This document shows positions 1 through 8,216 of a stretch of DNA of 64,000 bases, piece by piece. The translations under genes and the position numbers were made by a program. This DNA is from Flavobacterium yafengii (GTDB taxonomy: Bacteria > Bacteroidota > Bacteroidia > Flavobacteriales > Flavobacteriaceae), in the NCBI RefSeq assembly GCF_030010375.1, contig NZ_JASCRY010000004.1:124001-188000 (forward strand). Reading direction: 5' to 3'. Under the pieces are notes generated by a model. That model made no database searches, was not told the origin of the DNA, and was given only the letters and a program-made list of their open reading frames with translations. Position 1 is the stretch's first letter, and the number at the start of each line of letters is the position of its first letter.

Positions 1-1063
1 GTTTCCCCGACATAAATTTTTCTAATTTCTCGACATCTTTATAGGAGTAGTACGCCAAACAGTGTCCTTCACCACCATCACGACCGGCACGACCCGTTTC
101 CTGATAGTAACTTTCTAATGATTTTGGAATATCATGATGAATCACAAAACGCACATCCGGCTTGTCAATTCCCATTCCAAAAGCGATGGTTGCCACCACC
201 ACGTCTACATCTTCCATCAGGAACATATCTTGGTGTTTGGCACGGGTTTTAGCATCTAATCCCGCATGATACGGAACGGCACTTATTCCGTTTACCTGCA
301 AAACTTCGGCAATAGCTTCCACTTTTTTGCGGCTTAAGCAATAAATAATTCCTGATTTTCCTTTATGCTGTTTGATGAAACGGATAATATCCGATTCTAT
401 GTTTTTAGTTTTAGTACGTACTTCGTAATATAGATTAGGTCTGTTAAATGATGCTTTAAAAGTAGTTGCATCAGACATATCTAAGTTTTTCAGGATATCT
501 TCCTGAACTTTTGGTGTAGCGGTTGCGGTAAGCCCAATAATAGGAACATCGCCCAGTTGCTTGATAATGTGTTTCAAATTCCTATATTCCGGTCTAAAAT
601 CATGTCCCCACTCCGAAATACAATGTGCTTCATCGATAGCCACAAAAGATATGGTGACATTTTTCAGAAAGCTCACATACTCTTCCTTAGTCAAAGATTC
701 AGGTGCTACATACAGCAACTTGGTCAATCCTGAAGTAATATCTTTTTTTACCTGGGTAATTTCAGTTTTAGTAAGAGAGGAGTTTAAAACATGGGCAACA
801 CCATTTTCAGAAGACAAACTTCTGATGGCATCCACTTGATTTTTCATTAAAGCAATAAGGGGCGAAACTACGATAGCAGTTCCCTCTTGAACCAAAGCGG
901 GTAATTGATAACAAAGTGATTTTCCTCCTCCTGTGGGCATTATCACAAATGTATTCTCTTGGTTTAGAATACTTTTTATGACTTGTTCCTGCAACCCCTT
1001 AAATTGGCTGAAGCCAAAATATTTCTTTAATTCTTTGTGGATGTCAATTTCGTTTGAATTCAT
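1..1063 (-). CDS. recQ: ATP-dependent DNA helicase RecQ (partial, C-terminus outside window)
   Basis: Superfamily 2 3'-5' DNA helicase acting in recombination and fork repair in the cytoplasm. The reading frame is open from the CAT at 1061-1063 to the window edge, so about 354 N-terminal residues are present and the RQC/HRDC part is missing. Visible motifs in order: Walker A PTGGGKS (about residues 43-49), the DEAHC box followed by ISEWGHDFRPEY, GLTATATP, IIYCLSRK, YHAGL, and the motif V/VI block ATIAFGMGIDKPDVR ... QETGRAGRDG. This set is diagnostic for RecQ. It is divergent from kdsD, with about 85 bp between the starts. The family call is certain; total length is unknown. Confidence 0.95.
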   Translation of the reverse strand, partial: MNSNEIDIHKELKKYFGFSQFKGLQEQVIKSILNQENTFVIMPTGGGKSLCYQLPALVQEGTAIVVSPLIALMKNQVDAIRSLSSENGVAHVLNSSLTKTEITQVKKDITSGLTKLLYVAPESLTKEEYVSFLKNVTISFVAIDEAHCISEWGHDFRPEYRNLKHIIKQLGDVPIIGLTATATPKVQEDILKNLDMSDATTFKASFNRPNLYYEVRTKTKNIESDIIRFIKQHKGKSGIIYCLSRKKVEAIAEVLQVNGISAVPYHAGLDAKTRAKHQDMFLMEDVDVVVATIAFGMGIDKPDVRFVIHHDIPKSLESYYQETGRAGRDGGEGHCLAYYSYKDVEKLEKFMSGK

Positions 1064-1148
1064 TCTTTATTATGTGGTATTTTGTATAAATTTGCAACAC
1101 CTAAAGGTACAAATTTCTTTTACACATACAAATTTTAATTATTCTGTT

Positions 1149-2114
1149 TTGATATCTAAAGAAAATATATTGGCTAGCGCCAAAAAAACTATTTTATCGG
1201 AAAGCCAATCTATTGCCAAACTAACTGATTTTCTTGATGAAAACTTCATTGAAGCGACACAAAATATCTATAATTCCAAAGGAAGACTAGTGGTTACCGG
1301 AATAGGAAAAAGTGCTATTATTGCCCAAAAAATGGTAGCAACTTTTAATTCTACCGGAACACCATCGCTGTTTCTTCATGCCTCAGAGGCTATTCATGGA
1401 GATTTAGGAATGATACAAAATGAAGATAGTATCATTTGCATTTCAAAAAGTGGCAACAGTCCTGAGATAAAAGTTTTAGTACCGCTCTTGAAACGTTTTG
1501 GTAATCCTTTGATTGCGATAACCGGAAATACAACTTCTTTTCTTGCTAAAGGTTCTGATTTTGTTTTGAACACCACCGTAGATGCTGAAGCTTGTCCTAA
1601 TAACCTTGCTCCAACAAACAGTACAACCGCACAATTAGTTATGGGTGATGCGATTGCCATTTGTCTTATGGAAATGCGCGGTTTCAAACCGGAAGACTTT
1701 GCCGTTTACCATCCTGGAGGCGCATTGGGCAAGAAATTATTGTTGCGAGTAAAAGACATGTTGGAACACACCTTGAAACCTATGGTATCTCCTGATGCAT
1801 CGATAAAAAAGGTCATTTTCGAAATTTCTGAAAAACGTCTTGGCGTAACTGCAGTTGTCGATCAAGATAAAGTTATCGGTATTATTACCGACGGTGATAT
1901 TCGAAGAATGTTAAACGACCGAGATTCTTTTGCTAATTTGACTGCCAAAGATATTATGACAAAAAACCCAAAATTAATTTCATCTACTGCTATGGTTGTA
2001 GATGCCTTGAACATCCTGGAAGACTTCTCCATCACACAATTAGTTGTTGTTGATAATGGAGAGTACAAAGGAGTATTACATTTACACGATATTTTAAAAG
2101 AAGGAATAGTATAA
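1149..2114 (+). CDS. kdsD: Arabinose-5-phosphate isomerase, KpsF/GutQ family (KdsD)
   Basis: Converts ribulose-5-phosphate to arabinose-5-phosphate, the first step towards Kdo for lipid A-core. An N-terminal SIS domain is visible (GIGKSAIIAQK, SKSGNSPEI, HPGGALGKK) followed by two CBS repeats in the last 120 residues. The frame is open from a GTG at 933, but that start would put about 130 bp inside recQ and add residues unlike the family. The TTG at 1149 gives MISKENILA..., 321 aa, the usual length, so I chose it. A TAAATTTG -7 box candidate lies at 1087-1094. The stop codon overlaps the tatC start (TAATG), so the two are translationally coupled. Confidence 0.9.
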   Translation: MISKENILASAKKTILSESQSIAKLTDFLDENFIEATQNIYNSKGRLVVTGIGKSAIIAQKMVATFNSTGTPSLFLHASEAIHGDLGMIQNEDSIICISKSGNSPEIKVLVPLLKRFGNPLIAITGNTTSFLAKGSDFVLNTTVDAEACPNNLAPTNSTTAQLVMGDAIAICLMEMRGFKPEDFAVYHPGGALGKKLLLRVKDMLEHTLKPMVSPDASIKKVIFEISEKRLGVTAVVDQDKVIGIITDGDIRRMLNDRDSFANLTAKDIMTKNPKLISSTAMVVDALNILEDFSITQLVVVDNGEYKGVLHLHDILKEGIV

Positions 2115-2929
2115 TGGCAAAAAAAAACTTAAACGAAATGTCGTTTTTAGATCATCTTGAAGAATTAAGATGGTTATTGGTTCGAAGCACAGTTGCAATA
2201 TTAATTTTGGCTACAGTCACTTTTTTTATCAGTGATTATATTTTTGATGTCATCATTTTTGGTCCCACAAATGCTAATTTTGTAACCTACCGCTTTTTTT
2301 GCGATCTGTCAAATCAATTGGGCTTTGCTGAAAGTATTTGCGTAACCGAAATGCCTTTCATCATCCAAAACACAAACATGGAAGGACAAATCAACGTTTT
2401 GATTTGGACGTGTATAACAGCCGGATTTATTCTTGGTTTTCCATTCATTCTATGGGAAGTTTGGAAATTCATCAGTCCAGCTTTATACGATACGGAGAAA
2501 AAACACGCGAGACTTTTTATCGTTTCATCCTCATTGCTTTTCTTTCTGGGCGTATTGTTTGGCTACTTTGTAATTGTACCCATGTCCGTAAACTTTTTTG
2601 CCACTTTTACTATTAGTGAAGTAGTGAAGAACCAGTTTAGTATTGATTCGTACATTGGGTTAGTAAAAACAAGTGTTATTGCTTGTGGATTGTTTTTTGA
2701 ATTGCCTATAATCATTTATTTTCTGACGAAGTTAGGACTGGTAACGCCTGTTTTCTTAAGGAAATACTGGAAATATGCCGTAATCATTATTCTTATAGTT
2801 GCAGCAATTGTAACACCTCCGGATGTGGTAAGTCAAATAATTGTAACCATTCCGATGTTGTTAATTTATGAAGCAAGCATCTTAATTTCAAAAATAGTAG
2901 TTAAAAATAAAAAAAAATTAAATGGCTGA
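2114..2929 (+). CDS. tatC: Sec-independent (Tat) protein translocase subunit TatC
   Basis: Multispanning inner-membrane receptor for twin-arginine signal peptides. The protein is 271 aa, opens with the TatC signature FLDHLEELRWLLVRS and shows about six hydrophobic segments (roughly residues 20-45, 95-120, 135-160, 185-205, 215-232, 235-255). Between TM1 and TM2 there is the long periplasmic loop with two cysteines typical of Bacteroidota TatC. The conserved FxxExP-type segment (GLFFELPIIIYFL) is present. It is coupled to kdsD upstream and overlaps the next gene by 8 bp, so the three form one operon. No tatA/B is visible here, which is usual for this phylum. Confidence 0.95.
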   Translation: MAKKNLNEMSFLDHLEELRWLLVRSTVAILILATVTFFISDYIFDVIIFGPTNANFVTYRFFCDLSNQLGFAESICVTEMPFIIQNTNMEGQINVLIWTCITAGFILGFPFILWEVWKFISPALYDTEKKHARLFIVSSSLLFFLGVLFGYFVIVPMSVNFFATFTISEVVKNQFSIDSYIGLVKTSVIACGLFFELPIIIYFLTKLGLVTPVFLRKYWKYAVIIILIVAAIVTPPDVVSQIIVTIPMLLIYEASILISKIVVKNKKKLNG

Positions 2930-3275
2930 TATAATAGAAGAATTCAACGAGTACCGTTCTAAAATGAACGAAAAATTATTGGCAGACAATAATAAAATTG
3001 TAAAACGAATTTTTAATTTAGACACCAATGCCTATGCTGCAGGAGCATTAGATGTGAAAACCAAAGAACTTCTCGGATTGGTAGCTTCGGCCGTTTTACG
3101 TTGTGATGATTGTGTAAAATATCATTTGGAAACCAGCTTTAAAGAAGGTGTAACCAAAGAGGAAATGATGGAAGCAATGGGAATTGCAACGCTTGTTGGC
3201 GGAACTATTGTAGTACCACATTTAAGAAGAGCATACGAATTCTGGGAAGCACTGGAAGAAACCGTTGTGAAATAA
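2922..3275 (+). CDS. Carboxymuconolactone decarboxylase / AhpD-like protein
   Basis: Small all-helical protein of 117 aa in the CMD/AhpD superfamily. The central RCDDCVKYH segment holds the CxxC...H arrangement of AhpD-type peroxidase partners (Cys at about residues 64 and 67), followed by GVTKEEMMEAMGIATLVGG, the family's second helix pair. It probably acts as a thiol-dependent disulfide reductase or peroxidase, though the true substrate cannot be read from the sequence. It overlaps the end of tatC by 8 bp, so it is cotranscribed with kdsD-tatC. A decarboxylase role is unlikely because no aromatic-degradation genes are near. Confidence 0.8.
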   Translation: MADIIEEFNEYRSKMNEKLLADNNKIVKRIFNLDTNAYAAGALDVKTKELLGLVASAVLRCDDCVKYHLETSFKEGVTKEEMMEAMGIATLVGGTIVVPHLRRAYEFWEALEETVVK

Positions 3276-3290
3276 TTGTTAAGAAGCAAA

Positions 3291-3355
3291 ATCGTTTAAT
3301 TGTTTATTCGTTTATTTGAACGATTAAACAGTTAAACAATCCAACGATTAAACTA
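3291..3355. repeat. Degenerate CGTTTAA / TTAAACG short-repeat stretch before lptB
   Basis: The AhpD-like/lptB spacer contains three left-hand CGTTTA words followed by two right-hand CGATTAAAC words and a TTAAAC copy, giving a set of imperfect inverted repeats. It could fold into a weak hairpin. There is no clean U-tract, so I do not call it a terminator. Function unknown. Confidence 0.4.
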
Positions 3356-3361
3356 AAAAAA

Positions 3362-4102
3362 ATGAAATTAAGAGCCGAAAATCTAATCAAAACCTACAAA
3401 GGGCGAAGTGTTGTAAAAGGCATTTCGGTAGAAGTAAATCAAGGCGAAATCGTAGGGCTTTTGGGGCCTAACGGTGCCGGAAAAACAACTTCTTTTTATA
3501 TGATTGTGGGATTGGTTAAACCAAATTCAGGCAATATATTTCTGGACGATTTGAACATTACCGATTATCCTATGTACAAAAGAGCACAGCAGGGAATTGG
3601 TTATTTAGCACAGGAAGCATCCGTTTTTAGAAAATTAAGCATTGAAGATAACATATTAAGTGTACTGCAATTAACAAAACTTACCAAAGCCGAACAAGAG
3701 GCCAAAATGGAAAGTTTAATCGAAGAATTCAGCTTAGAACACATTCGTACCAACCGTGGCGATTTACTTTCCGGTGGAGAACGTCGTCGTACCGAAATTG
3801 CACGTTGTTTGGCCACCGATCCAAAATTCATTTTATTGGATGAGCCATTTGCCGGTGTAGATCCTGTTGCCGTTGAAGACATTCAGAGAATTGTCGCACA
3901 GTTAAAAAATAAAAACATCGGTATTCTTATTACCGATCACAACGTACAGGAAACCTTGGCTATTACGGATAAAACCTATCTTATGTTTGAAGGTGGAATT
4001 CTAAAAGCGGGAATGCCGGAAGAATTAGTAGAAGATGAGATGGTTCGTCGCGTCTATCTTGGACAAAATTTCGAATTGAGAAAGAAAAAATTGGAGTTTT
4101 AG
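3362..4102 (+). CDS. lptB: LPS export ABC transporter ATP-binding protein LptB
   Basis: ATPase that powers the LptB2FG extractor moving LPS from the inner membrane to the Lpt bridge. The 246-aa protein has Walker [10 protein letters not shown] (about residues 36-44), signature LSGGERRR (about 138-145), Walker [14 protein letters not shown] (about 157-169) and the H-loop ITDHNVQET. The [13 protein letters not shown] sequence and the [13 protein letters not shown] tail are typical of LptB rather than of other ABC ATPases. The gene starts 86 bp after the AhpD-like gene, so it may belong to the same transcript, and it ends in a strong terminator. lptF/G are not in the window. Confidence 0.93.
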   Translation: MKLRAENLIKTYKGRSVVKGISVEVNQGEIVGLLGPNGAGKTTSFYMIVGLVKPNSGNIFLDDLNITDYPMYKRAQQGIGYLAQEASVFRKLSIEDNILSVLQLTKLTKAEQEAKMESLIEEFSLEHIRTNRGDLLSGGERRRTEIARCLATDPKFILLDEPFAGVDPVAVEDIQRIVAQLKNKNIGILITDHNVQETLAITDKTYLMFEGGILKAGMPEELVEDEMVRRVYLGQNFELRKKKLEF

Positions 4103-4110
4103 AAAAGTGA

Positions 4111-4139
4111 AATCCATTCGCAAAACGAATGGATTTTTT
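4111..4139 (+). terminator. Intrinsic terminator after lptB
   Basis: Perfect 10-bp inverted repeat AATCCATTCG (4111-4120) and CGAATGGATT (4126-4135) with a 5-nt loop CAAAA, followed by a T run. It starts 9 bp after the lptB stop. On the minus strand it also lies just downstream of the convergent GH25 gene, but the T-tract there is weaker. Confidence 0.85.
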
Positions 4140-4162
4140 ATATAAATCAAGATAACTGATCA

Positions 4163-5026
4163 CTACTCCACTGTAATATACCGCAACTGCTGTAAATCTC
4201 CATTGTATATATTTATGTCTACATTACCTTTAATGCCAGGAACTGATGCCTTTTCGGTGAATTGCCAAAACAACCAATCTTCGGCTATTTCTTCCCTGTA
4301 GAAATTATAATTGGCAATCCAAAAAAGATAATCGCTGAATTCTTCTTTCAAAAAATCATCATAATACCGCTCGCCGGTGTAGATAATAGGTTTCACACCA
4401 TAATGGGATTCTACAGCATTCAACCACCTTTTCAATCCTAATTTAAGATTTTCAATCGATTGGTTTTTAGGCAGTTTTTCAATGTCTAAAACGGGTGGTA
4501 AATCTCCTTTTTGAAGCCTTACTGTTTTTATAAAAAGTTCGGCTTGCTCCAATGAATTTTCATTAGGACGATAGTAATGATAGGCCCCACGAATCATTTT
4601 ATTTTCTTTGGCGCCAAGCCAATTCCTATTAAACTGACGGTCTTTCCTGTCTTTTCCAACTGTAGCGCGAATAAACACAAAATACAGCGGATATTTATTT
4701 TCTAAAGTATCTACATAAGTCCATCGGATTTTGCCTTGATATTCCGAAACATCCAGACCAATGCTTTTACCCTCGTGTTTTTCTAAAACCTGATAATTTC
4801 GAACATCAGAAATGCGCTTGGCTTCGGTTTCTTCTCTTAGGATTTTATCCGATTTAAAACTAAAATAATACGCTAAGCCATCTCTATAATGATACCCAAC
4901 TGCAGCCATCAGTATCACTAAAAGAGTAACAATCGAATAGCGTAAAACCTTTCCGGAGAAAACAGTAGCTTTCTTTTTGGGCTTACGAACTACCGTAGTT
5001 TTTCTTCTGACCGTTTTTCTTCTCAT
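4163..5026 (-). CDS. Glycoside hydrolase family 25 (lysozyme-like muramidase)
   Basis: Probable peptidoglycan N-acetylmuramidase anchored in the inner membrane. The 287-aa protein has a very basic N-terminus (RRKTVRRKTTVVRKPKKK), one transmembrane segment (about residues 30-48) and then a GH25 barrel: IGLDVSEYQGKIRW with the catalytic-type Asp, FVFIRATVG, GAYHYYRP, PPVLDIE with the catalytic Glu-type acidic pair, and WQFTE near the end. The membrane anchor and lack of a cleavable signal suggest cell-wall remodelling of the cell's own envelope. It lies 10 bp after pssA on the same strand, probably cotranscribed. Confidence 0.85.
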   Translation of the reverse strand: MRRKTVRRKTTVVRKPKKKATVFSGKVLRYSIVTLLVILMAAVGYHYRDGLAYYFSFKSDKILREETEAKRISDVRNYQVLEKHEGKSIGLDVSEYQGKIRWTYVDTLENKYPLYFVFIRATVGKDRKDRQFNRNWLGAKENKMIRGAYHYYRPNENSLEQAELFIKTVRLQKGDLPPVLDIEKLPKNQSIENLKLGLKRWLNAVESHYGVKPIIYTGERYYDDFLKEEFSDYLFWIANYNFYREEIAEDWLFWQFTEKASVPGIKGNVDINIYNGDLQQLRYITVE

Positions 5027-5036
5027 CCAAAAAAAA

Positions 5037-5753
5037 TTACTTTTTTAGCACTTTATTATTGATCACTGAAAGCAAAACATAAAAAAGAATCACTAAAGGA
5101 ATTCCTAAATATTGAAGAAAAATCAATAACAAAAGAGAACAAATCAAAAACACAATTTGAAGCGTGTTATCTTTAAAATTGAACTTTTTTATTTTTAAGG
5201 AGAACAATGGAATTTCAGCGTTTAAGATGTACGCGCTTACTGCTGTTATTGCCAATAAAACCCATTGATTAGTCAATATTTCAATAACAAATAAAGAATC
5301 CGTGTATTTTAAAACCAAAGGCAAACTTAAAATAAACAGGGCGTTGGCAGGCGTTGGCAAACCAATAAAAGAATCTGTTTGACGGGTATCAATATTAAAA
5401 TTTGCCAATCGGTAACAAGATCCTAAGGCAATCAAAAATCCTAAATAAGGAAAAAGTTGTAAATGACCAACCGCCGCAGTTGATGAATGGTCGATCATCA
5501 TTTGAGACATCACTAAACCCGGCACAACTCCGCTGGTAACCATATCTGCCAAAGAATCCAACTGCAATCCAAGCGGACTCGATACGTTGAACAATCGGGC
5601 AAAAAAACCATCAAAAAAGTCCAAGAATATACCTAAACAAACAAAATAAAATGCCATTTCGAAATCTTGGTTAAAAGCAAAAACCAAAGCGATACAACCG
5701 CAAAAAAGATTTAGTAAAGTAATGATATTCGGGATATGCTTTTTAATAGTCAT
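5037..5753 (-). CDS. pssA: CDP-diacylglycerol-serine O-phosphatidyltransferase
   Basis: Makes phosphatidylserine, the precursor of phosphatidylethanolamine, in the inner membrane. The CDP-alcohol phosphotransferase motif D-G-x2-A-R-x8-G-x3-D-x3-D is exact at residues 48-70 (D48, G49, A52, R53, G62, D66, D70). About eight hydrophobic segments are visible over 238 aa. An upstream ATG at 5804 exists in frame, but the 17 extra residues are not family-like and MTIKKHIPNIITLLNLFCG is the usual start, so I use 5753. It lies immediately upstream of the GH25 gene. Confidence 0.9.
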   Translation of the reverse strand: MTIKKHIPNIITLLNLFCGCIALVFAFNQDFEMAFYFVCLGIFLDFFDGFFARLFNVSSPLGLQLDSLADMVTSGVVPGLVMSQMMIDHSSTAAVGHLQLFPYLGFLIALGSCYRLANFNIDTRQTDSFIGLPTPANALFILSLPLVLKYTDSLFVIEILTNQWVLLAITAVSAYILNAEIPLFSLKIKKFNFKDNTLQIVFLICSLLLLIFLQYLGIPLVILFYVLLSVINNKVLKK

Positions 5754-5937
5754 AGTTATAAAATTTAGTGAACCACAGTTGGCAAATTTAGCATAATAAG
5801 TCAAGGAGAAGTACGTTTTTTAATAGAGTTTTTTCAACAGTGATTTCTTGTTTGGATATATTTACCCAAAGGAAGAAATAAGCTCAGTAAAAAATTATAT
5901 TTTTGATAAAAATTAAACAGACTTTTCGTTTGTAAAA

Positions 5938-7017
5938 ATGACCCCATTGAAAAAAAGCTTCCTATTAGCAGCGGTTTTGGTTAGTACGCTAAATTACAGT
6001 CAAGCCGTCAGAAAATACTCGAATGAGTTTATGAATATCGGCGTGGATGCTGCTGCATTAGGTATGGCAAATACTGTTGTGGCTGCAACGAGTGATGTTA
6101 ATTCTGGCTATTGGAATCCTGCAGGACTCATGCATCTGGAAGACCATCAGGTGTCAATAATGCATGCTAATTATTTTGCTAATATTGCCCAATACGATTA
6201 CTTGGCCTATGCAAGTCCTATAGATGACCGGAGCGCTTGGGGAATTTCATTAATTCGTTTTGGTGTCGATGACATTCTAAATACTACAGAGCTAATCGAC
6301 AGCCAAGGTAATATTGACTACAACAGAATCAGTCTTTTCTCGACGGCAGATTATGGTTTTACTTTTTCTTATGCTCGAAAACTTCCTGTACCCGGGTTTC
6401 AATATGGCGTAAACGCAAAAGTTATCCGACGAATCATTGGTAAATTTGCCAATTCCTGGGGTTTTGGTTTTGATGTTGGTTTACAATTCGAAAAGAACAA
6501 CTGGAAATTTGGATTAATGCTTCGGGACATAACTACCACGTATAACGTATGGAATATTGATGAAGACGAATATCAGAAAATTGCCAATTCCATACCCGGA
6601 GAAAATCAGGAATTACCGGAAAGTACTGAAATAACGGCTCCAAAAGCACAATTAGGAATCGCTAAAAAGTTCATCATTCGATACGATTACAGTATTTTGG
6701 CTGCTGCCAATATGAATATGCGATTTGCCAAAACGAATGATCTTATCTCGACCGATTTTGTCAGCATCGATCCGGCGATGGGTCTTGAATTTGGTTATAC
6801 CGATTTAGTCTTTGTACGGGCTGGCGTGGGTAATTTTCAAAATGTACAACAACTGGACAACTCCGAAAAAGTGGGCTTCCAGCCTAATATCGGTTTGGGT
6901 TTCAAATACAAAGGCATCCAGATTGATTATGCACTGACTGATTTGGGCGACCAAAGTACAGCTTTATATTCCAATATTTTTTCGGTTAAAGTAGATTTGG
7001 GAATGTTTAGAAATTAA
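5938..7017 (+). CDS. PorV/PorQ-family outer-membrane beta-barrel protein
   Basis: FadL-like outer-membrane barrel of the PorV/PorQ family, 359 aa. It has a signal peptide (MTPLKKSFLLAAVLVSTLNYSQA), then the family opening YSNEFMNIGVDAAALGMANTVVA and SGYWNPAGL, followed by alternating beta-strand segments to a C-terminal aromatic-containing strand. Family members include PorV, the type IX secretion shuttle, but this paralogue type also occurs outside T9SS operons, and no other T9SS gene is next to it. A TATTTTTG -7-like box lies at 5898-5905. It is followed after 25 bp by the DUF4105 gene, probably in one operon. Confidence 0.8.
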   Translation: MTPLKKSFLLAAVLVSTLNYSQAVRKYSNEFMNIGVDAAALGMANTVVAATSDVNSGYWNPAGLMHLEDHQVSIMHANYFANIAQYDYLAYASPIDDRSAWGISLIRFGVDDILNTTELIDSQGNIDYNRISLFSTADYGFTFSYARKLPVPGFQYGVNAKVIRRIIGKFANSWGFGFDVGLQFEKNNWKFGLMLRDITTTYNVWNIDEDEYQKIANSIPGENQELPESTEITAPKAQLGIAKKFIIRYDYSILAAANMNMRFAKTNDLISTDFVSIDPAMGLEFGYTDLVFVRAGVGNFQNVQQLDNSEKVGFQPNIGLGFKYKGIQIDYALTDLGDQSTALYSNIFSVKVDLGMFRN

Positions 7018-7042
7018 TTTAAAAATAACAATACCACAACAA

Positions 7043-8179
7043 ATGAATATAGCTTCTTTAAAAAAAATAGTTCTTTTTGCATTACTATTTTCATTCCTGC
7101 ATAGCTTTAGCCAAAGCATCGAATTATCAAAAGATACACAAGTCAGCGTACTAACTTGCGGAACGGGTAACGAATCCTATTCTCTTTTTGGACACACTGC
7201 AATTCGAGTACGAGATACAGTTAACGCAATTGATGTGGTATACAATTATGGTGCTTTTGATTTTAACACCCCTAATTTTGTCATGAAATTCATAAAAGGA
7301 GACTTGCAATATTTTGCCGTAGCACACTCCTATCCTGATTTCATTAATCAATATCAATATGAAAAAAGATCCGTTTATGAGCAGGAATTAAACATTCCAT
7401 CCTCTTTGAAACAAAAACTGTTCGACAATCTGAACACTTCATTAGCCTCAGGCGATAGTCATTACACATACAAGTTTATTGATAAAAACTGTACATCGAT
7501 GGTTGTTGACATCATCAATAAAACATTAGACACTACTGCAATTGTAAAAAACACGGATACCGACATTACCTACAGAACAATCCTTTATCCTTATTTTGAC
7601 AATCACTTTTACGAAAAATTAGGGACGAGCATCATCTTTGGTAAAAAAGTAGATGGTTTAGGGACACAACTATTTTTACCATTTGAACTGCAAAAAAGTC
7701 TGAAGAATGTTTCTTTTCAGAACCACCCGCTAGCGCAGGAAAACAAAACAATACTAGAATTCGAGAATAAAGTTCCTGGCTCTTGGTGGAATAATAGGTA
7801 CACCTATATCCTTTTCCTTGGGTTTATTGTGCTTATAAATAAGAAAAGTATCGATTTATTTTACCTCATCCTGATAGCCGTTATAGGCATATTCTTTACG
7901 TTTGTCGGGTTTTATTCGTCACATCTGGAATTAGGATACAACTATAATATTTTACTGTTTAATCCAACTTTAGCAGGGTTGATTTATTTTTATTGGACAA
8001 AAAACAAAAAAGGAATCTACAATCTGGCGCTATTCAATATCCTGACGTTAGTAATCTATTTCTTTGTAGTAATCAACAAAGTCCATTTTTTACTGGTACT
8101 GCCATTAATAATTACTAACGGAATTGTTTTAGTAAGACTGGCAATACAGAATAAAAAACGCATCCCAATTATCATTTAA
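7043..8179 (+). CDS. DUF4105 protein, Lnb-type lipoprotein N-acyltransferase candidate
   Basis: The protein is 378 aa: signal peptide (about residues 1-24), a periplasmic DUF4105 domain (about 28-245) and five transmembrane segments (about 252-370). In the DUF4105 domain the conserved His is seen at about residue 51 (LFGHTAIRV) and the conserved Cys at about 150 (DKNCTSMVVDI), the expected catalytic pair. DUF4105 is the periplasmic domain of Lnb, the enzyme reported to N-acylate lipoproteins in Bacteroidota, which lack Lnt. The family is clear. That this particular copy is the functional Lnb, and not a paralogue, is inference. It follows the PorV-like gene by 25 bp. Confidence 0.75.
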   Translation: MNIASLKKIVLFALLFSFLHSFSQSIELSKDTQVSVLTCGTGNESYSLFGHTAIRVRDTVNAIDVVYNYGAFDFNTPNFVMKFIKGDLQYFAVAHSYPDFINQYQYEKRSVYEQELNIPSSLKQKLFDNLNTSLASGDSHYTYKFIDKNCTSMVVDIINKTLDTTAIVKNTDTDITYRTILYPYFDNHFYEKLGTSIIFGKKVDGLGTQLFLPFELQKSLKNVSFQNHPLAQENKTILEFENKVPGSWWNNRYTYILFLGFIVLINKKSIDLFYLILIAVIGIFFTFVGFYSSHLELGYNYNILLFNPTLAGLIYFYWTKNKKGIYNLALFNILTLVIYFFVVINKVHFLLVLPLIITNGIVLVRLAIQNKKRIPIII

Positions 8180-8188
8180 TTTTTTTTA

Positions 8189-8215
8189 AATAATAATAAT
8201 AATAATAATAATAAT
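8189..8215. repeat. Trinucleotide microsatellite (AAT)9
   Basis: Nine perfect AAT units between the convergent ends of the DUF4105 gene and the sugar transferase gene. It starts about 10 bp after one stop codon and ends 1 bp before the other. It lies outside both reading frames, so slippage would not change a protein unless it extended over a stop. Confidence 0.9.
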
Positions 8216-8216
8216 A

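Noticed and set aside
933..1148. N-terminal extension of KdsD from the GTG at 933
   Set aside because: It would overlap recQ by about 130 bp on the other strand and add about 70 residues unlike the family; the TTG at 1149 gives the normal length.
1641..1687. tRNA or small RNA genes in the window
   Set aside because: No T-arm (GGTTCRANNCC) with a matching acceptor stem was found in any spacer or on either strand.
5938..7017. Calling this gene porV of the type IX secretion system
   Set aside because: The family fits, but PorV normally sits next to porU; no other T9SS gene is adjacent, so only the family name is given.
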